NCBI GenBank assembly: GCA_001931905.2
Contig: MSJI02000388.1
Span: 55,341-119,340 of the forward strand
Source of the DNA: Cladosporium sp. IMV 00045
Taxonomy: Eukaryota > Ascomycota > Dothideomycetes > Cladosporiales > Cladosporiaceae
Reading direction: 5' to 3'
Length of the DNA stretch: 64,000 nucleotides
Numbering within the stretch: position 1 is the first letter of the stretch; the number at the start of each line of letters is the position of its first letter. A program made the position numbers and the translations under genes. The notes below the pieces were generated by a model that searched no databases, had not been told where the DNA came from, and saw nothing but the letters and a program-made list of their open reading frames with translations. This document shows, in pieces, positions 1 through 10,554 of this stretch.

Positions 1-523
1 CAGCGCAGGAGGAACTTCCGCCGCTGGCGCCCTTCCCCTGCCAGGACTGGGCCGTCGCGCAAGCCGTCTCCCTTCGGCATCCCCCCTCGTTGGCCGTGGC
101 GTTGCCGTCGACAACGACGACTACGATCTCCACCTCCCCGGCTCAAACGTAGACCTCGGCGTCACAGCCGACGAGGAATTCGAGCTCTTCGGCCCCGCCG
201 CTCAAGTCGACAGTCAGACCGCGGCGGAATCGCAATGGGTACGAGCCGCTGTGGACGGGGAGAGCGCCAATTTCCTCGACTTCGTCAAGAGCAGTATCGA
301 AGAGCTGGATGAGCAGCGTCAGGCCGCGCCGCTGGGCGACGAGGAAGACGACAGTTTGCTCGGAACCATCGAATTCGAACAGCTGCTTCCGCCGAAGAGC
401 AATAGTCGCGTTGTTGCTGCTCAGGGTTTGCTTCATGTGCTTTCGCTTGTTACGAAGCATAAGCTGGAGGCTGAGCAGGAGGGGACGTTTGGCCCTATTG
501 GGCTGAAGGTGATTGAGGTGTAG
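1..523 (+). CDS. rec8: Rec8-type meiotic cohesin, C-terminal part (cut by the window start)
   Basis: This is the 3' end of a meiotic kleisin. Frame 2 is open from the first base to the TAG at 521-523. The product matches the C-terminus of the complete rec8 at 47210-49517 almost residue for residue. It ends with the Rad21/Rec8 C-terminal winged-helix region that contacts the Smc1 head (family knowledge). Seen features are the acidic stretch before the domain and the segment LLPPKSNSRVVAAQGLLHVL. The upstream exons are outside the window, so intactness of the whole copy cannot be judged. No break is seen in the visible part. Confidence 0.9.
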   Translation, partial: SAGGTSAAGALPLPGLGRRASRLPSASPLVGRGVAVDNDDYDLHLPGSNVDLGVTADEEFELFGPAAQVDSQTAAESQWVRAAVDGESANFLDFVKSSIEELDEQRQAAPLGDEEDDSLLGTIEFEQLLPPKSNSRVVAAQGLLHVLSLVTKHKLEAEQEGTFGPIGLKVIEV

Positions 524-1339
524 GTTTGGGGGTTGAGGTTGGGTTGAGGTTGCTGCCTTCTCGATGAGCGGGTGTTGCTACCGGCGTTTCTTTATTTGGG
601 GGTTCGGTGTCTTCGGGTTCTGATGATGGTGCACGATACCCTATTTGCTTTTTTCTTTTTCTTTTTTAAGGTTAAGTAACTGCTACGAGTAGCGTTAATG
701 TATAATGATGTATTCTTTGCTCGATCTGTACATGTACGCTGCTGGCTGCATGATTCCTTCTCGACGGAGAAGCTCTCATGTAATATTCGGTCTCGAAGAC
801 TGACAGCATCTTGATTGAGCGTGTATTGCGGTTTATGTAGTGACCCACATGGAGTCAATAAAGAGATTATTGTCTTGCCTTACGAAAGTTAGATGCCATT
901 CCCCCTCCGTCTCGTCACGCGACTCATGTCCATCTCCAAACGCTCATCACAGCCACCCGTAAGACTGGGTGAACAGGGCAGAGCTCGGCAACGGCATGAT
1001 CAACCCGACCTCGCCAACTCCGCCTCACTCTATTGCGTATACCAATATCTCTTTGTATTAGTTGGAGCTGGAATCCTTATGCACTACTGCATTTGCCGTT
1101 CCTCTCCTTATTTTTTTTATTGTTATTGCTGCTGTTGAGCTTTGCATTCTCACGACAGGCTGATCACGAGACGATAGCACAGTCACTGAACGCCGTGCCG
1201 GTACGCGGCAGCAGCTACTTGGCAGCCTTGAACGAGACACAACATTGTCGAGGGAGCAGGGAGACTTTTGGATAGGACAGAAGAGTGTACGAAAGACACG
1301 CGTGCGACTTCGACTCGGCAAGAGTATTGTTCCACAAAT
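524..1339. other. Intergenic: rec8 3' flank and promoter of the membrane-protein gene
   Basis: No supported gene. A T-rich tract lies at about 645-668. The second half (from about 880) is conserved with 49,990-50,469 and probably holds the promoter and leader of the next gene. The copy 2 interval is longer by an A/T-rich stretch. Confidence 0.6.
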
Positions 1340-2299
1340 ATGGCGGACAATGGAGGAGGACCGGAATATACACTCTCATCATGGGACAATTGCATGTCAC
1401 GAGCATACTGGTAATAGCGGAAACCAACAACACCCCAAAAGCACAAAGCTGACACAGCAACTCCCAGCAAATGGCCCGTAATCGTGGGCATCATCCTAGG
1501 TAGCATCCTCGCCCTCTCCATCCTCTGGTGCATCCTGAAATGTATCTGCGGCGGCATCGCAGACTGCTGCTGCGGCTGTTGCGACTGCTGTTCACGACGC
1601 AATAACAACAATTACGGCTACCAACAACCCCCTCCCCCACCTCCTCAGTACCCCATGTACAACCAATACCAACGCCCACCCCAACCCATGTACACCGCCG
1701 CGCCCATGTACGCCCCGTCACCGATGTACGCACCTCCGCCGCCTCAAATGTCCGGCGGCGCAGGCCACCGCGGCGGACCGACCAGTCCCCTCTCAGAAGG
1801 ACCGCACAAAAGCAGCGCGACCGCGAACTACAACGAAGACGCCCTCCCGCCCATGCCCAGCTGGTCGCACGGCCGAGACCGACAAATCGAAGACAACGAC
1901 GTGGAAATGGGACACATGCAGAGCCCGCAAGCGGCGCAGCAGCAGGGCCTGCTTGCTTCAGGAAGCCCTTACGACCAGCAATCGCACGGCTACGGCGATG
2001 TGGGAGCCATGCACGCCGCGCCCGCGCACAATTACGACGCGCACAGGCAGTTTGCGCCGCAGTCGGTGTACAGCCAGGACACGGTGGTTGGGCAGGGAGG
2101 GCCTAATAGAGTCACGAGCATGCGCTCGACGCAGTATGAACCGAGTCTTTACCCGCCGAGCTATCACACGCAGGTTCCGGGGAATCATTTCGCTCTTGCT
2201 GGTGGGGCTGGTGGTGGTATTGGAGGGACGACGTCGCCTCCGCCTGCGGGGCATGCGATTGGGAGGAAACCGGTGCAGGGGACTTGGAGGGATGTTTGA
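1340..2299 (+). CDS. Single-pass membrane protein with Cys cluster and Pro/Tyr-rich tail (fibroin-3-related type), copy 1
   Basis: Two exons, 1340-1410 and 1468-2299, give 300 residues. The 57-nt intron (donor GTAATA, branch GCTGAC, acceptor CAG) joins in frame as SRAYCKWPVIVGII. The order is a short N-terminus (MADNGGGPEYTLSSWDNCM), one transmembrane helix (about residues 27-45), a juxtamembrane run with about ten cysteines (CICGGIADCCCGCCDCC) suited to palmitoylation, then a long Pro/Tyr/Gln-rich cytoplasmic tail with PMYAP-type repeats. The architecture resembles fungal proteins annotated as fibroin-3 related; their role is not established. The intact copy 2 is at 50470-51417. The GTG at 1484 is internal and not a start. 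Confidence 0.85.
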
Positions 2300-3298
2300 G
2301 AATGTTGATTTCTTTGCCGATTGGTGCACGGAAGAGGTTTTGGATGTCGGCGTTTCGCGTTTATTGCGTTGGAGTTTCGGATTGTTATTTTAGAATGATA
2401 CATTACGGGGGCATACGAGTCAAACGAGCATCGGGAGTGCTGGGAGAGGTGGTAATGATGATGACATTCATCAATCAAGTCTGGTATATAGGAATCACAA
2501 TCAACATGATCATCTAGAAAAGTCCCTAGGTAAACAGATCGCCACGGCCAGGCGCGGATGCGGATGCGGACGAGACACGGCAGTTGATAGTGGCAGTCTA
2601 TAAATTCCCACGATTCCGCGAAGATGACGTTCTTTCTTCATAATCCCTCATGGGCCATAGAGAAAGAAATCGCACTTGTTATTGCCCATCGCGATGACCA
2701 GCCGACTAGATCGCACGCGATGCCTTCTTGGTGAATTCTAGCACCGGCGCGCTAGGAAAAGGCGGCGGCGGCGGCGGGGACATTTTCTGGCACGTTTGGT
2801 CATGGCTCCGAGTCCCGACGGCCGTCTCCAGCGAATATCGCAGGCGAAGAAAGCGGAGCGGCTCTTTTTTCGTAGCGACTTGTCAAATGACACCGCGAAA
2901 GGACCGAGTTGGACAGAGACGGGACGTGGAGACCGCACGTGCGGCGCGTGGAGAGCACGAGGGGAAGAGAAGAGGAGAGAGAAGATCAGGTGAGCTATGC
3001 TGTGTAGCAATATGAGGGGAAACAAGGCCAATGGTATGGCTGAGATGTATGCTGTGGCGGATGTACATGTAAGCAGAGGAACATGGAAATGGAGCACCCG
3101 ACTCAGCATTCATTCATTCATTGTTCTGGAAGGCGAAACGAGGCAGAGACTTGGAGCCTTCTGGGCCTAGGCAAGTCCCGAGGCTGCTAGCGGAGCTGCG
3201 AGCTGCATCATAACCTCACTAACTCTCCACGCCCATCCCACCCACTATCCTGACCTAGGTACCCAGTAGCTGCTAACTAAACCTCCTCCACCAACTGA
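2300..3298. other. Intergenic: upstream region of glucokinase copy 1
   Basis: Conserved with 51418-52424 but with several indels that are not multiples of three, so mostly non-coding. It holds a TATAAA (about 2599) and a conserved exon-end/donor sequence ATCAG|GTGAG at about 2985-2994. A branch-like GCTAAC sits at about 3271, followed by a long AG-free pyrimidine tract ending in CTCCAG at 3480. These could bound a long leader intron of the glucokinase transcript. Confidence 0.5.
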
Positions 3299-3802
3299 AC
3301 TGCCACTACCACTACTGCCTCCTACCACCGCCGTCTCATATCTTGTTCCACCCTCTTCCTCCTCTCCTCTTCTCGTCCTCATCCTCATCCTCCGCCCTCC
3401 CCACCACTTCCTCCCACTCTGGCCGTCACCATTCGTCGCTCTCGTTCTCTCCCGCCGCCCTCGCGGACCTCTTCTCCAGCCCCATCACCTGATCACAAAG
3501 AGCTTCCCTTCTTACAAGAGCTCCATCGCAGCAAGAGAAATCCGTTTCTCGCCGCCCTCTCGCGTGACCGTCCTTCGCCCACCACTCTCGTCCTCGGCCT
3601 TCTTCTCATTGCTGTCTTGTTAGCGCAGTATCTTCTGCCGCATCTTCCCATACCCTACCAGGACCTCTTCCTCCGCACCTATCCCGCGCCCACTCCGGCC
3701 TCGTGCCCACCAGTGCCCACCTACAACCCTTTCGTGCAAGAGTTGTACTGTCGCGTCCCCACACACACCCCAGGAAGCATATATAATCGATCACCGAGAA
3801 GC
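3299..3802 (+). other. Upstream in-frame extension of glucokinase copy 1 with coding-type conservation
   Basis: The glucokinase frame is open from the TGA at 3296-3298 to the ATG at 3803, with no in-frame ATG. Against copy 2 (52425-52925) the only length difference is three nucleotides. In the 127 codons 3422-3802 I count 14 differences: 13 are synonymous third-position changes and one is first-position (GCG/ACG). That is the mark of translated sequence. The frame encodes a Pro/Ser-rich segment, then a basic patch (HRSKRNP), a hydrophobic stretch (TTLVLGLLLIAVLLAQYLL) that looks like a signal anchor, and a Pro/Tyr-rich linker into MSLAQ. In copy 1 an exon 2802-2989 starting with ATG would splice in frame to 3481. 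In copy 2 two single-base indels break that exon, so the start is unresolved. Confidence 0.6.
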
Positions 3803-5503
3803 ATGTCTCTCGCACAGGCTGCCGAGCGCGTCGCCGCCGAGTTCGAGTACAAGAAGGAGGATGTCAACCGCGGCGTGAAGGAGTTCATCCGCCAGATGGA
3901 CGAGGGTCTGCAGAAGCAGGGACAGACCATGAGCCAGATCCCCACCTACGTGACCGCCGTGCCCAACGGTACCGAGAAGGGCCTCTACATGGCCGTCGAC
4001 CTGGGCGGCACCAACTTCCGCGTTTGCTCCATCCAGCTGCACGGTAATAGCACTTTCAGCCTGACCCAAAGCAAGGTCGCCATTCCTAAGGAATTGATGG
4101 TTGCGAAGACTTCGCGTGAGCTTTTTGCCTTTTTGGCCAAACAAATCGAGCTCTTCTTGAAGACTCATCACGAAGACCACTACCAATCGCACATTGAGCG
4201 CAGGCAATCTGTCTTCGGCCCTCCCAAGGACGAGGAGGTTTTCAGCCTTGGTTTCACTTTCAGTTTCCCCGTGCAGCAGTACGGCATCAACAAGGGAACT
4301 CTCATTCGCTGGACCAAGGGATTCGACATTGATGACACCGTTGGCAAGGATGTTTGCGCTCTGTTGCAGGCTGAGATCGACAACCTGAACTTGCCCGTTC
4401 GCGTGGCGGCGCTGGTGAACGACACCGTCGGTACTTTGATGGCTCGCTCTTACACTAGCCCCGGCAAGACTGGCACTCTTTTGGGTGCTATCTTCGGCAC
4501 TGGCACCAATGGCGCATACGTCGAGAAGCTCGACAAGATCAGCAAGCTCAAGAACATGGGTGCTGATGCTGGTGAAATCGACGACAGCACTGGTGAGATG
4601 ATCGTCAACACCGAGTGGGGCAGCTTCGACAACCACCTCTCCGTCCTCCCCAACACGCCCTATGACCGCTCTCTGGATGCCGACTCCAACAACCCTGGCG
4701 TGCAGATGTTTGAGAAGCGCATTTCCGGCATGTTCCTTGGTGAAATCCTTCGCCGTGCCATCATGAGCCTCGCGGATGACAAGAACGTCCCTCTCTTCAG
4801 CGACGAGGACAGCAGCAAGAACGACGTCCACAGCACCACCCACTTCGCTCCCAACTCCCCTCTCCGCCAGCAGTGGGGTTTGGACACCAGCTTCCTCTCC
4901 ATCGCCAGCGGCGACAACTCCGTCGGTCTCAAAGTGACCCGCCAAACCCTCGACCACGACTACGGCGTGCACGCCGCCAGCGCCGAAGATGCCGAGGCGG
5001 TGCGCCTGATCGCCTCCGCCATCGGCAAGCGCGCCGCGCGCCTCTCCGCCGTCGCCATCGCCGCCATCGTCATCGGCACCGACAAGCTCACCCACCCGCG
5101 CGACATCGCCACCACCAACGACGCGCCCGTCAACGAGGACGAGATCGTCGACGTCGGCGTCGACGGCAGCCTGGTCGAATTCTACCCCAACTTCGAGGAC
5201 TACATCCGCGAGGCCCTCAGGGAGATCCCCGAGATCGGCGTCTGGGGCGAGAAGCGCATCCGCATCGGCATCGCGAAGGACGGAAGCGGTGTGGGCGCTG
5301 CGCTCATCGCGCTCGTTGCCGATAAGGCTATGAAGGGTACGTGGGACCTTGTCGAGTAGATGTCGCAGGGGAGTTTCTTTGTTAACCTTTTATTTTTCTC
5401 TTACGTAGGCGAGTCGACTTTCTCCCGCCCCTCTGCCTCTGGCTTTACGGGCTTGTTTAACAGCTTCGTCGGGTACTTGAACCGTGGCGTCAGGTATCTC
5501 TAA
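3803..5503 (+). CDS. glkA: Glucokinase/hexokinase-family sugar kinase, copy 1
   Basis: Phosphorylates glucose with ATP at the entry of glycolysis. Two exons, 3803-5336 and 5409-5503, give 542 residues from the conventional Met (MSLAQAAERVAAEF). Visible motifs are the phosphate loop DLGGTNFRV, the sugar-binding LGFTFSFP and RWTKGF, NDTVGTL and GTGTNGAYVE. Continuous reading stops at 5359 inside a 72-nt intron (GTACGT...GTTAAC...TACGTAG). The spliced C-terminus ESTFSRPSASGF...YL is conserved in copy 2. The N- and C-terminal signature fits fungal glucokinase better than hexokinase (family inference). Exonic protein differences from copy 2 are about four (K/T near residue 17 and three in the last exon), so both are under strong constraint. 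The frame also extends upstream (see 3299-3802). Confidence 0.9.
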
Positions 5504-6082
5504 GACTAAGAACAAGAAGAAGAAGGACGATCTGGTCTATTCGATGGCCTTGCGATCTTGGGACGAAAAAACCAAAATAGGTATCATTTTGGAGTTGGTG
5601 AGATTATGTGATTTTGGGATATCTCAATGATTTTTGTTGTTTCGAAGCTCCTTTTGATTTGCTTGAATATCTAGCAAAAGCGTCATGGTGTTTTTCCTTT
5701 TCTTCTTATATGATTGGATGTTGCTTTCGATGGCAATGAAACTTTGGGGCTATTGTAAATATGCGAGAGAAAAGGAGACCTTTTACCATTAAAACCTTGC
5801 TTTCTTTTTGTCTGTAGTGTGGAAACTTGGTGGCCTATCATGTGCTGCACTTTGAGCGCTTTCGCTTGGTCTCAACCACCTACCTCCGAATGCAGTAAAA
5901 GGCAACTTCATTCCCCACTTTGCGTTGAGCTTGACCAATCCGCATTCGCGAACCTTTCAGCCTCCCTTGATTTGTGCAATATTCCAATCAAAACCCATCG
6001 AACCTAAGGCTTTGATATGTTTTTGACCCTCCTGTCCCTGATCTCTTCTCTCGTTCGTGCACAATTCTCGTTCCAACACAGC
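5504..6082. other. Intergenic between glucokinase and the F-box-like pseudogene, copy 1
   Basis: Terminator and 3' flank of glucokinase, then the leader of the next gene. Parts are conserved with 54627-55164. No ORF or RNA gene supported. Confidence 0.55.
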
Positions 6083-7033
6083 ATGGCCGCTCCAGGCAAC
6101 GGGGAGATTGGGATGGGGAATCTGGTGTTCGGGACAGATTTGGGTTATGTAAGAGGTTTAATTCGAGAGAAAGCTCCGGCGGGTTTGGAGAATGCGACGG
6201 TGGCGGGAATAGCGAGGGAAATCGTTTAGGGTGCGAATGTGGCTGTAACATCGATTGAGATTAGATCTGTTGATTGTCCGTTGGCGGATCCGCCGGTGGA
6301 GTTTAGGGGGAGGTTTGGGGATTGGTCGTTGAAATGTCCGGGGGTGGTCGAGGCTGCGGTTGGATTATGTCGTGATTATGAAGGTTGGGGAATGGGTGTG
6401 TCCACGCTTCGCGAGGCCAGGTTGTACTTGAAGCAAGGGGAGATGGCATATTGTATCAGGAAAATCTTTTACGAAGCGAAAGCGTTAAGAACTCTAGACC
6501 TGCAAGTCGGAATCCCACAGAAACCATTTCTCGAAGCAAAAAGAGTGGCACCTGAGCTCAAACAACTCAGTCTTTCTGCTTCGACGACATCAACGCAACA
6601 AATCCTCGCCATGATAGCGTCTTCGAAGAAAAGCCTGGAGCATCTCACCTTCCGGCAAGTCACCCTCATCGAGGGATCAACATGGCAGGAAATTCTAGCC
6701 CCCATCGCGAATGAATATCAAGCACTGACTTCGTTCAACCTCGTGGTTCTGCGAGAGGCGCCGCGGAGCTTGGCTTTGGATTTTCATAAGGTTAAGGAAG
6801 AGGATGTTATGCCGGAACGATGTCGAGCGGATCTGAACGCTAAGGAGTTAGGACCTGAATTGAGGGTGACGAGGGTGAGTTATAGTGGGGTGGATGCGGC
6901 GATGGTTCTGGGGATTCTGGTGGGGAAGGGGTGTGTGCCGACGGAGGAAGAGATGGAGAGGAGACGGGAGGAGGGGAGGGGTGAGTGGGAGGAGAGACGG
7001 GCTCGGAGTAAGGCTGAGAATGGGTGGGATTGA
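6083..7033 (+). pseudogene. F-box-like family gene, copy 1, internally deleted and with a nonsense codon
   Basis: Homologous to 55165-56590. After the start (MAAPGN) about 475 bp present in copy 2 are missing, so the N-terminal F-box-like part is lost. A TAG at 6227-6229 stands where copy 2 reads TTG-GTT-GAG. Beyond it the same frame is open to the TGA at 7031-7033 and encodes a leucine-rich C-terminal part (ILAMIASSKKSLEHLTFR). Copy 1 still has the TGG codon that is a stop in copy 2, so the two copies were inactivated independently. The family assignment rests on the copy 2 N-terminus. Confidence 0.8.
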
Positions 7034-7475
7034 TCAAAGTAGGAAGCCTTGTGTTGACTCGAGGTCTCACAGATATGGCTTGTTCCTTTGGAGACTATAA
7101 TGTCTGAGAAGTCGCGGAATAAAGGCAACATCGCCTAGATAGTGTCTTCTCGGATTTCATCGATACGATCGACGATGTGGCAAACGTGCCGGATGTAGTT
7201 TGGTAAGTTTGAGTGAGGAGACTGCATTGTAGATGCAAGTGGCGCTAAGGATGGACCTTATGGCCCTTGATACTTGTGTTGCGGGCTCGGTAGGTTTCTG
7301 CTACTACGCCCAATGCCAAAAAAAGAAAGTGGAAAGATTAAAGAAGATTCAAGGTTCATGTAAACTCTGAAATCGTCTGTAGTGAATCTAATTTAGCATC
7401 CTTGCCTAATACTGCATAGAAGCGTGGCCCTTCTCGTCAATTTGCATGGCTCCGATCGCGCCTCACTTGGGACGT
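7034..7475. other. Intergenic, left copy only
   Basis: Between the tails of two convergent loci. Absent from copy 2, where a deletion joins the F-box-like gene directly to the peptidase remnant. Nothing recognisable seen. Confidence 0.5.
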
Positions 7476-8367
7476 CTAGAGTTGCTGCCGTGGCTTCACA
7501 TTGTCTGGAACGTATGGCTGTTGAGGGTAGTGACCGCTCTTCTGTTGCACCCACTGAGCAAGAGCATACCAAGCATAATTGCTAGCACTAATTATTGGCT
7601 CATGCGACCCCTGATGTCTGTCTGGGAATCCACCTTTGCTCTTGGCCAGATATTTCGCCTCCGAGCAGCTTTCAGCGAAACGTTGTCTGCCATCGCAATC
7701 GACGATTCGAGAAGCCACCTTGTCGGTTCCCCGGATCCAACTCATGCGCATCATTGCAGTGATCCAGGCGCGGGCTCTATTTTCGTATGCGCTGAGGTCG
7801 TGCGGGTTGTCGCCTTTGCTCGCCACGTCGTATGTGCCTTGAAGCGTGCCCAACTTGAAGTATCGCTCACAGAAAGCCAAAGATAAGTAGTCATTCTTCC
7901 CGCCGTTGGCGGTCCAGATGTAGCCCGGTTCTTTTCTGGTGCAGACATCCTCTAGCTCGCTGGAGCAGTACACTTGTGTATCGTACCAGGAGAACCAGCT
8001 TTGCTGATACTTGTAGGCACGGTCGAACTTGTCTGGAGCAATCATTATTATCTTAATTGACATGGACCGGATGAGCGGATTGATCTATACCTCGGATACC
8101 TTTTCTTTTGTTGTCTCTGTGCAATCTGATCGGTGTTCCAAGGTATTCCACAACGGCGTAATCGTTCCAGTGCTTGTCAATGTTGTAAACACCGTCAGCC
8201 CCGAGGACCGCATGTGCCTCTTCCAAGCCGCTGAGAATCGCGGTTCTTTGGCTGTTTGAGCAGCCGTGCCACCCCCATAGACAGGCCCACGAGGTTATGT
8301 TGTTATCGACGCCCTCAACTTCAGAGAGGGGTCCTGTTGAAGGTTCAGGGGTCGGCCAAGTGGGCAT
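7476..8367 (-). pseudogene. Secreted zinc-peptidase-like gene A, 5'-truncated, catalytic motif lost
   Basis: Exons 8100-8367 and 7476-8032 (67-nt intron, GTATCC...CCAG) encode about 274 residues: WGWHGCSNSQR, a mid-domain ending in LAFCERYF, then NRARAWITAMMRMSWI and NYAWYALAQWVQQKSGHYP near the C-terminus. The layout matches the fungal M35/lysine-specific metallo-endopeptidase-like family and gene B at 57242. Where gene B has HELMH, this protein has TAMMR, so both zinc histidines and the catalytic Glu are gone. The original start is missing: upstream sequence has been replaced by gene B intron sequence, and relative to copy 2 there is a one-base insertion near 8385. Either a decayed gene or a non-catalytic secreted homologue that lost its signal peptide. 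Confidence 0.65.
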
Positions 8368-8448
8368 AATCAGCGAAGTGGCTGTTCTGTTCGATGCGCC
8401 CGCCCTCCGAATTTGTCACTTGCCTAGCGACAAACTAATATTCCCAAG

Positions 8449-8880
8449 CTTCTGTCTGGGCACACGAGCTCATGCACGTCAAAGATATCGGTCATGCCGT
8501 TGAAAGTACGCCCAGAGTCGGAATCATAGATCAGCAAGTAAAAAATTGGCCCGACGAAAATGACGAATTGGCGTACGGCCCGTTGTTTACCAAATGGATC
8601 GCTCAAGGTCCTTCCAGATCCTACTGGGAAGTAGTTGAGAATGCGGACAACTATGCTTGTAAGCCACATTCATATAGACAAGCAGTGGCTTGAACCCTAC
8701 TGACCAATTTTCGAAGACTTCGTCACTTTAAACTTCATGCAGAGGACTTTAGGCTATTATTTGAGTGACTCGCAAATACAAATCAGCCCGCAGGACTATC
8801 AAGATCATCTTGGTGTGATGAATATCACTTTGGAAAGCAACGCTGAGGGCGGCGGAGATGACCGTTGCACATGGGCATGA
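8449..8880 (+). pseudogene. Zinc-peptidase-like gene B, last two exons only (copy 1)
   Basis: Exons 8449-8658 and 8717-8880 match exons 2 and 3 of the complete gene at 57242-58366, including the zinc motif HELMH and the ending GDDRCTWA. The first exon (signal peptide and N-terminal domain, about 213 codons) is absent; immediately upstream the sequence switches to gene A on the other strand. Therefore not functional as a peptidase here. Confidence 0.82.
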
Positions 8881-9444
8881 AGAACAAGCTGGCTTGGATT
8901 TGGAGGTCTTTAATCCGAGAATAACATGTTCGCAGTGGTCGGGGCAATCGCTGGCTTTTTCGATTCTATTGTATGTGTCTTGTAGCAATCATAAACCACC
9001 AATGCGTCAAAAATGGAAGAATGATGAAGCTCTTTGATAATGGCCTCACGCCGCGCCGAACTTTACAGAGCAGCAAATCGTATATTCTTATGATATCATC
9101 TTTAGTATTCTCGGTCGTTTCAGATGTGCATTCTGAAACACTGCATAGCACAGTTGTAATTTACTGACCAATCGGTGATCTCCAACACCAGAAGGATGAA
9201 GGAGGCGCTCAAGCTGCAGGCGCTGGCGTTGCTGCCTACTCTATATTTCCTTCCGTTCGCCATACGTCGAACAATTCTTCTTCATACATGTATGCTTCTT
9301 ACAAACCTACCTTTGGTCGATTTGATATTGCAAGCATATGATATAGCTCTGACTACCTCCACACGTGAACGACCATAGCCAACAAAAGCTCATTGCGGAC
9401 AGTTCGACCTTGGTAAATACCGCGTGCGAGCGAGGCTGTCAGCC
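8881..9444. other. Intergenic upstream of the 283-residue gene, copy 1
   Basis: Aligned with 58367-58934 with scattered substitutions. No gene seen. Presumed promoter of the next gene. Confidence 0.5.
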
Positions 9445-10296
9445 ATGATCAGTTACCTTGCTTCCATTCTGGGGCTTCAAGGGCAAAGTAATTCTATGAA
9501 TACGGATGAAACTCGTGGCACTCCAGGTCCAGCTCCTTCGCAATACGTCAGCTGTCCAGGTTATGGGTGGACGGTGCCCGATCCGGCCGTACGTCTACAA
9601 GTGATGGACGACAACCACCTCAAGATTCGAATCTTTGGATATCCCCCACAGGAAGAATTCCCTGAATCGACGCGGTACCCTCCAGATGAAAAAGGTCCCT
9701 ACGTTCAGTATCTGGTTAGCGAGAGCCCAGCAATGATTAATTATATCATGGGCGATGATTGGCGTTCTCGGTTGAAAAGCGACGACTGGCTACGTCCAAA
9801 TGGTGTTGTGCGTGAGCGCCTCGTTATCTTCCGGACTTCATTCACCAGAAATGCTACAATAGACCATTCTCAGACCGTGCTCGACGAGAACTCGGATCTA
9901 GAAGCGGACGAGCGCGCTCATTCTCTTCGAATGCGTCGCTGCGGAGCCGTGGCCATGGCCGCTGAGAGTGAGGCATATCACTGGAATAGCAGATCAAAGA
10001 TCAGAGCACCGGATTATTTTTTCGGATGGCCAAAGGATGGTGGCGTCTGGGTATTACGGCCTTCATGGTCGCAGCCTCCGCCTGTCTTTCCGGATGGGTA
10101 TCCCGAGACCGACGAAGAGATTATGGAGGAGAATTGGAAGAAGGCGGAAAGGGATCGGTTCTATTTAGACCTTGCACTTGAAGTGCAGCGGCAAGATGAT
10201 ATGGAAGACTTGTGTCGCGTGCTGGAAGCGGCTGGTGCGCAGTTCTATAAGTCGATCGAAGACTGTCCGGAGGCTGTGGAGTGCAACTTATGCTGA
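9445..10296 (+). CDS. Uncharacterised 283-residue protein, copy 1
   Basis: Single exon. The ATG at 9445 (MISYLASILG) is conserved in copy 2 at 58935 and preferred over the in-frame GTG at 9424. The N-terminus is hydrophobic for about ten residues, then comes an acidic, Trp/Pro-rich globular sequence (CPGYGWTVPD; GWPKDGGVWVLRPSW; a DEEIMEENWKKAERDRF helix). I do not recognise a family. Both copies are full length and differ at many more residues than the glucokinases do, so it evolves faster but is kept open. The next gene is a HET remnant. Confidence 0.7.
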   Translation: MISYLASILGLQGQSNSMNTDETRGTPGPAPSQYVSCPGYGWTVPDPAVRLQVMDDNHLKIRIFGYPPQEEFPESTRYPPDEKGPYVQYLVSESPAMINYIMGDDWRSRLKSDDWLRPNGVVRERLVIFRTSFTRNATIDHSQTVLDENSDLEADERAHSLRMRRCGAVAMAAESEAYHWNSRSKIRAPDYFFGWPKDGGVWVLRPSWSQPPPVFPDGYPETDEEIMEENWKKAERDRFYLDLALEVQRQDDMEDLCRVLEAAGAQFYKSIEDCPEAVECNLC

Positions 10297-10442
10297 CTGA
10301 TGAATCAGCTACGAAGTGCTACTTTCCTGGATCATGTCTTGCGCACCAAATTCTCTTTGCATTTATTATGACAGGAATGAGATCAAAGGTGACAATTAAA
10401 GCATGTGACAGGCGAAATTGCAGTTTGTCGCCCAGTTCAGTA

Positions 10443-10478
10443 CTAGTCGCCCGGTCGAGTAATTATCTATGGCAAAGA
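10443..10478 (+). repeat. Short dispersed repeat, CTAGTCGCCCGGT type, site 1
   Basis: CTAGTCGCCCGGTC followed by a TTATCTATGGCA-like tail. Related sites lie at 14230-14264 and 59939-59973. This and the third site are duplication partners; the second is independent. Confidence 0.55.
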
Positions 10479-10554
10479 TTTCTACTTTGCTCTCCACGTC
10501 CATTGCGTCTTGCCATCAAATCCATATATATCAATCATCGCCGAACCTCATAGT

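Noticed and set aside
3791..5095. A 434-codon reverse-strand ORF across glucokinase copy 1 (and its twin at 52914-54218)
   Set aside because: It is the complement of a conserved, codon-biased gene. Long antisense frames follow from GC-rich third positions, and differences between copies fit the sense strand.
4873..5325. Arg/His-rich ORF inside glucokinase (and 53996-54313 in copy 2)
   Set aside because: A shadow of the CCCGCG-rich coding region in another frame, with no start or homology.
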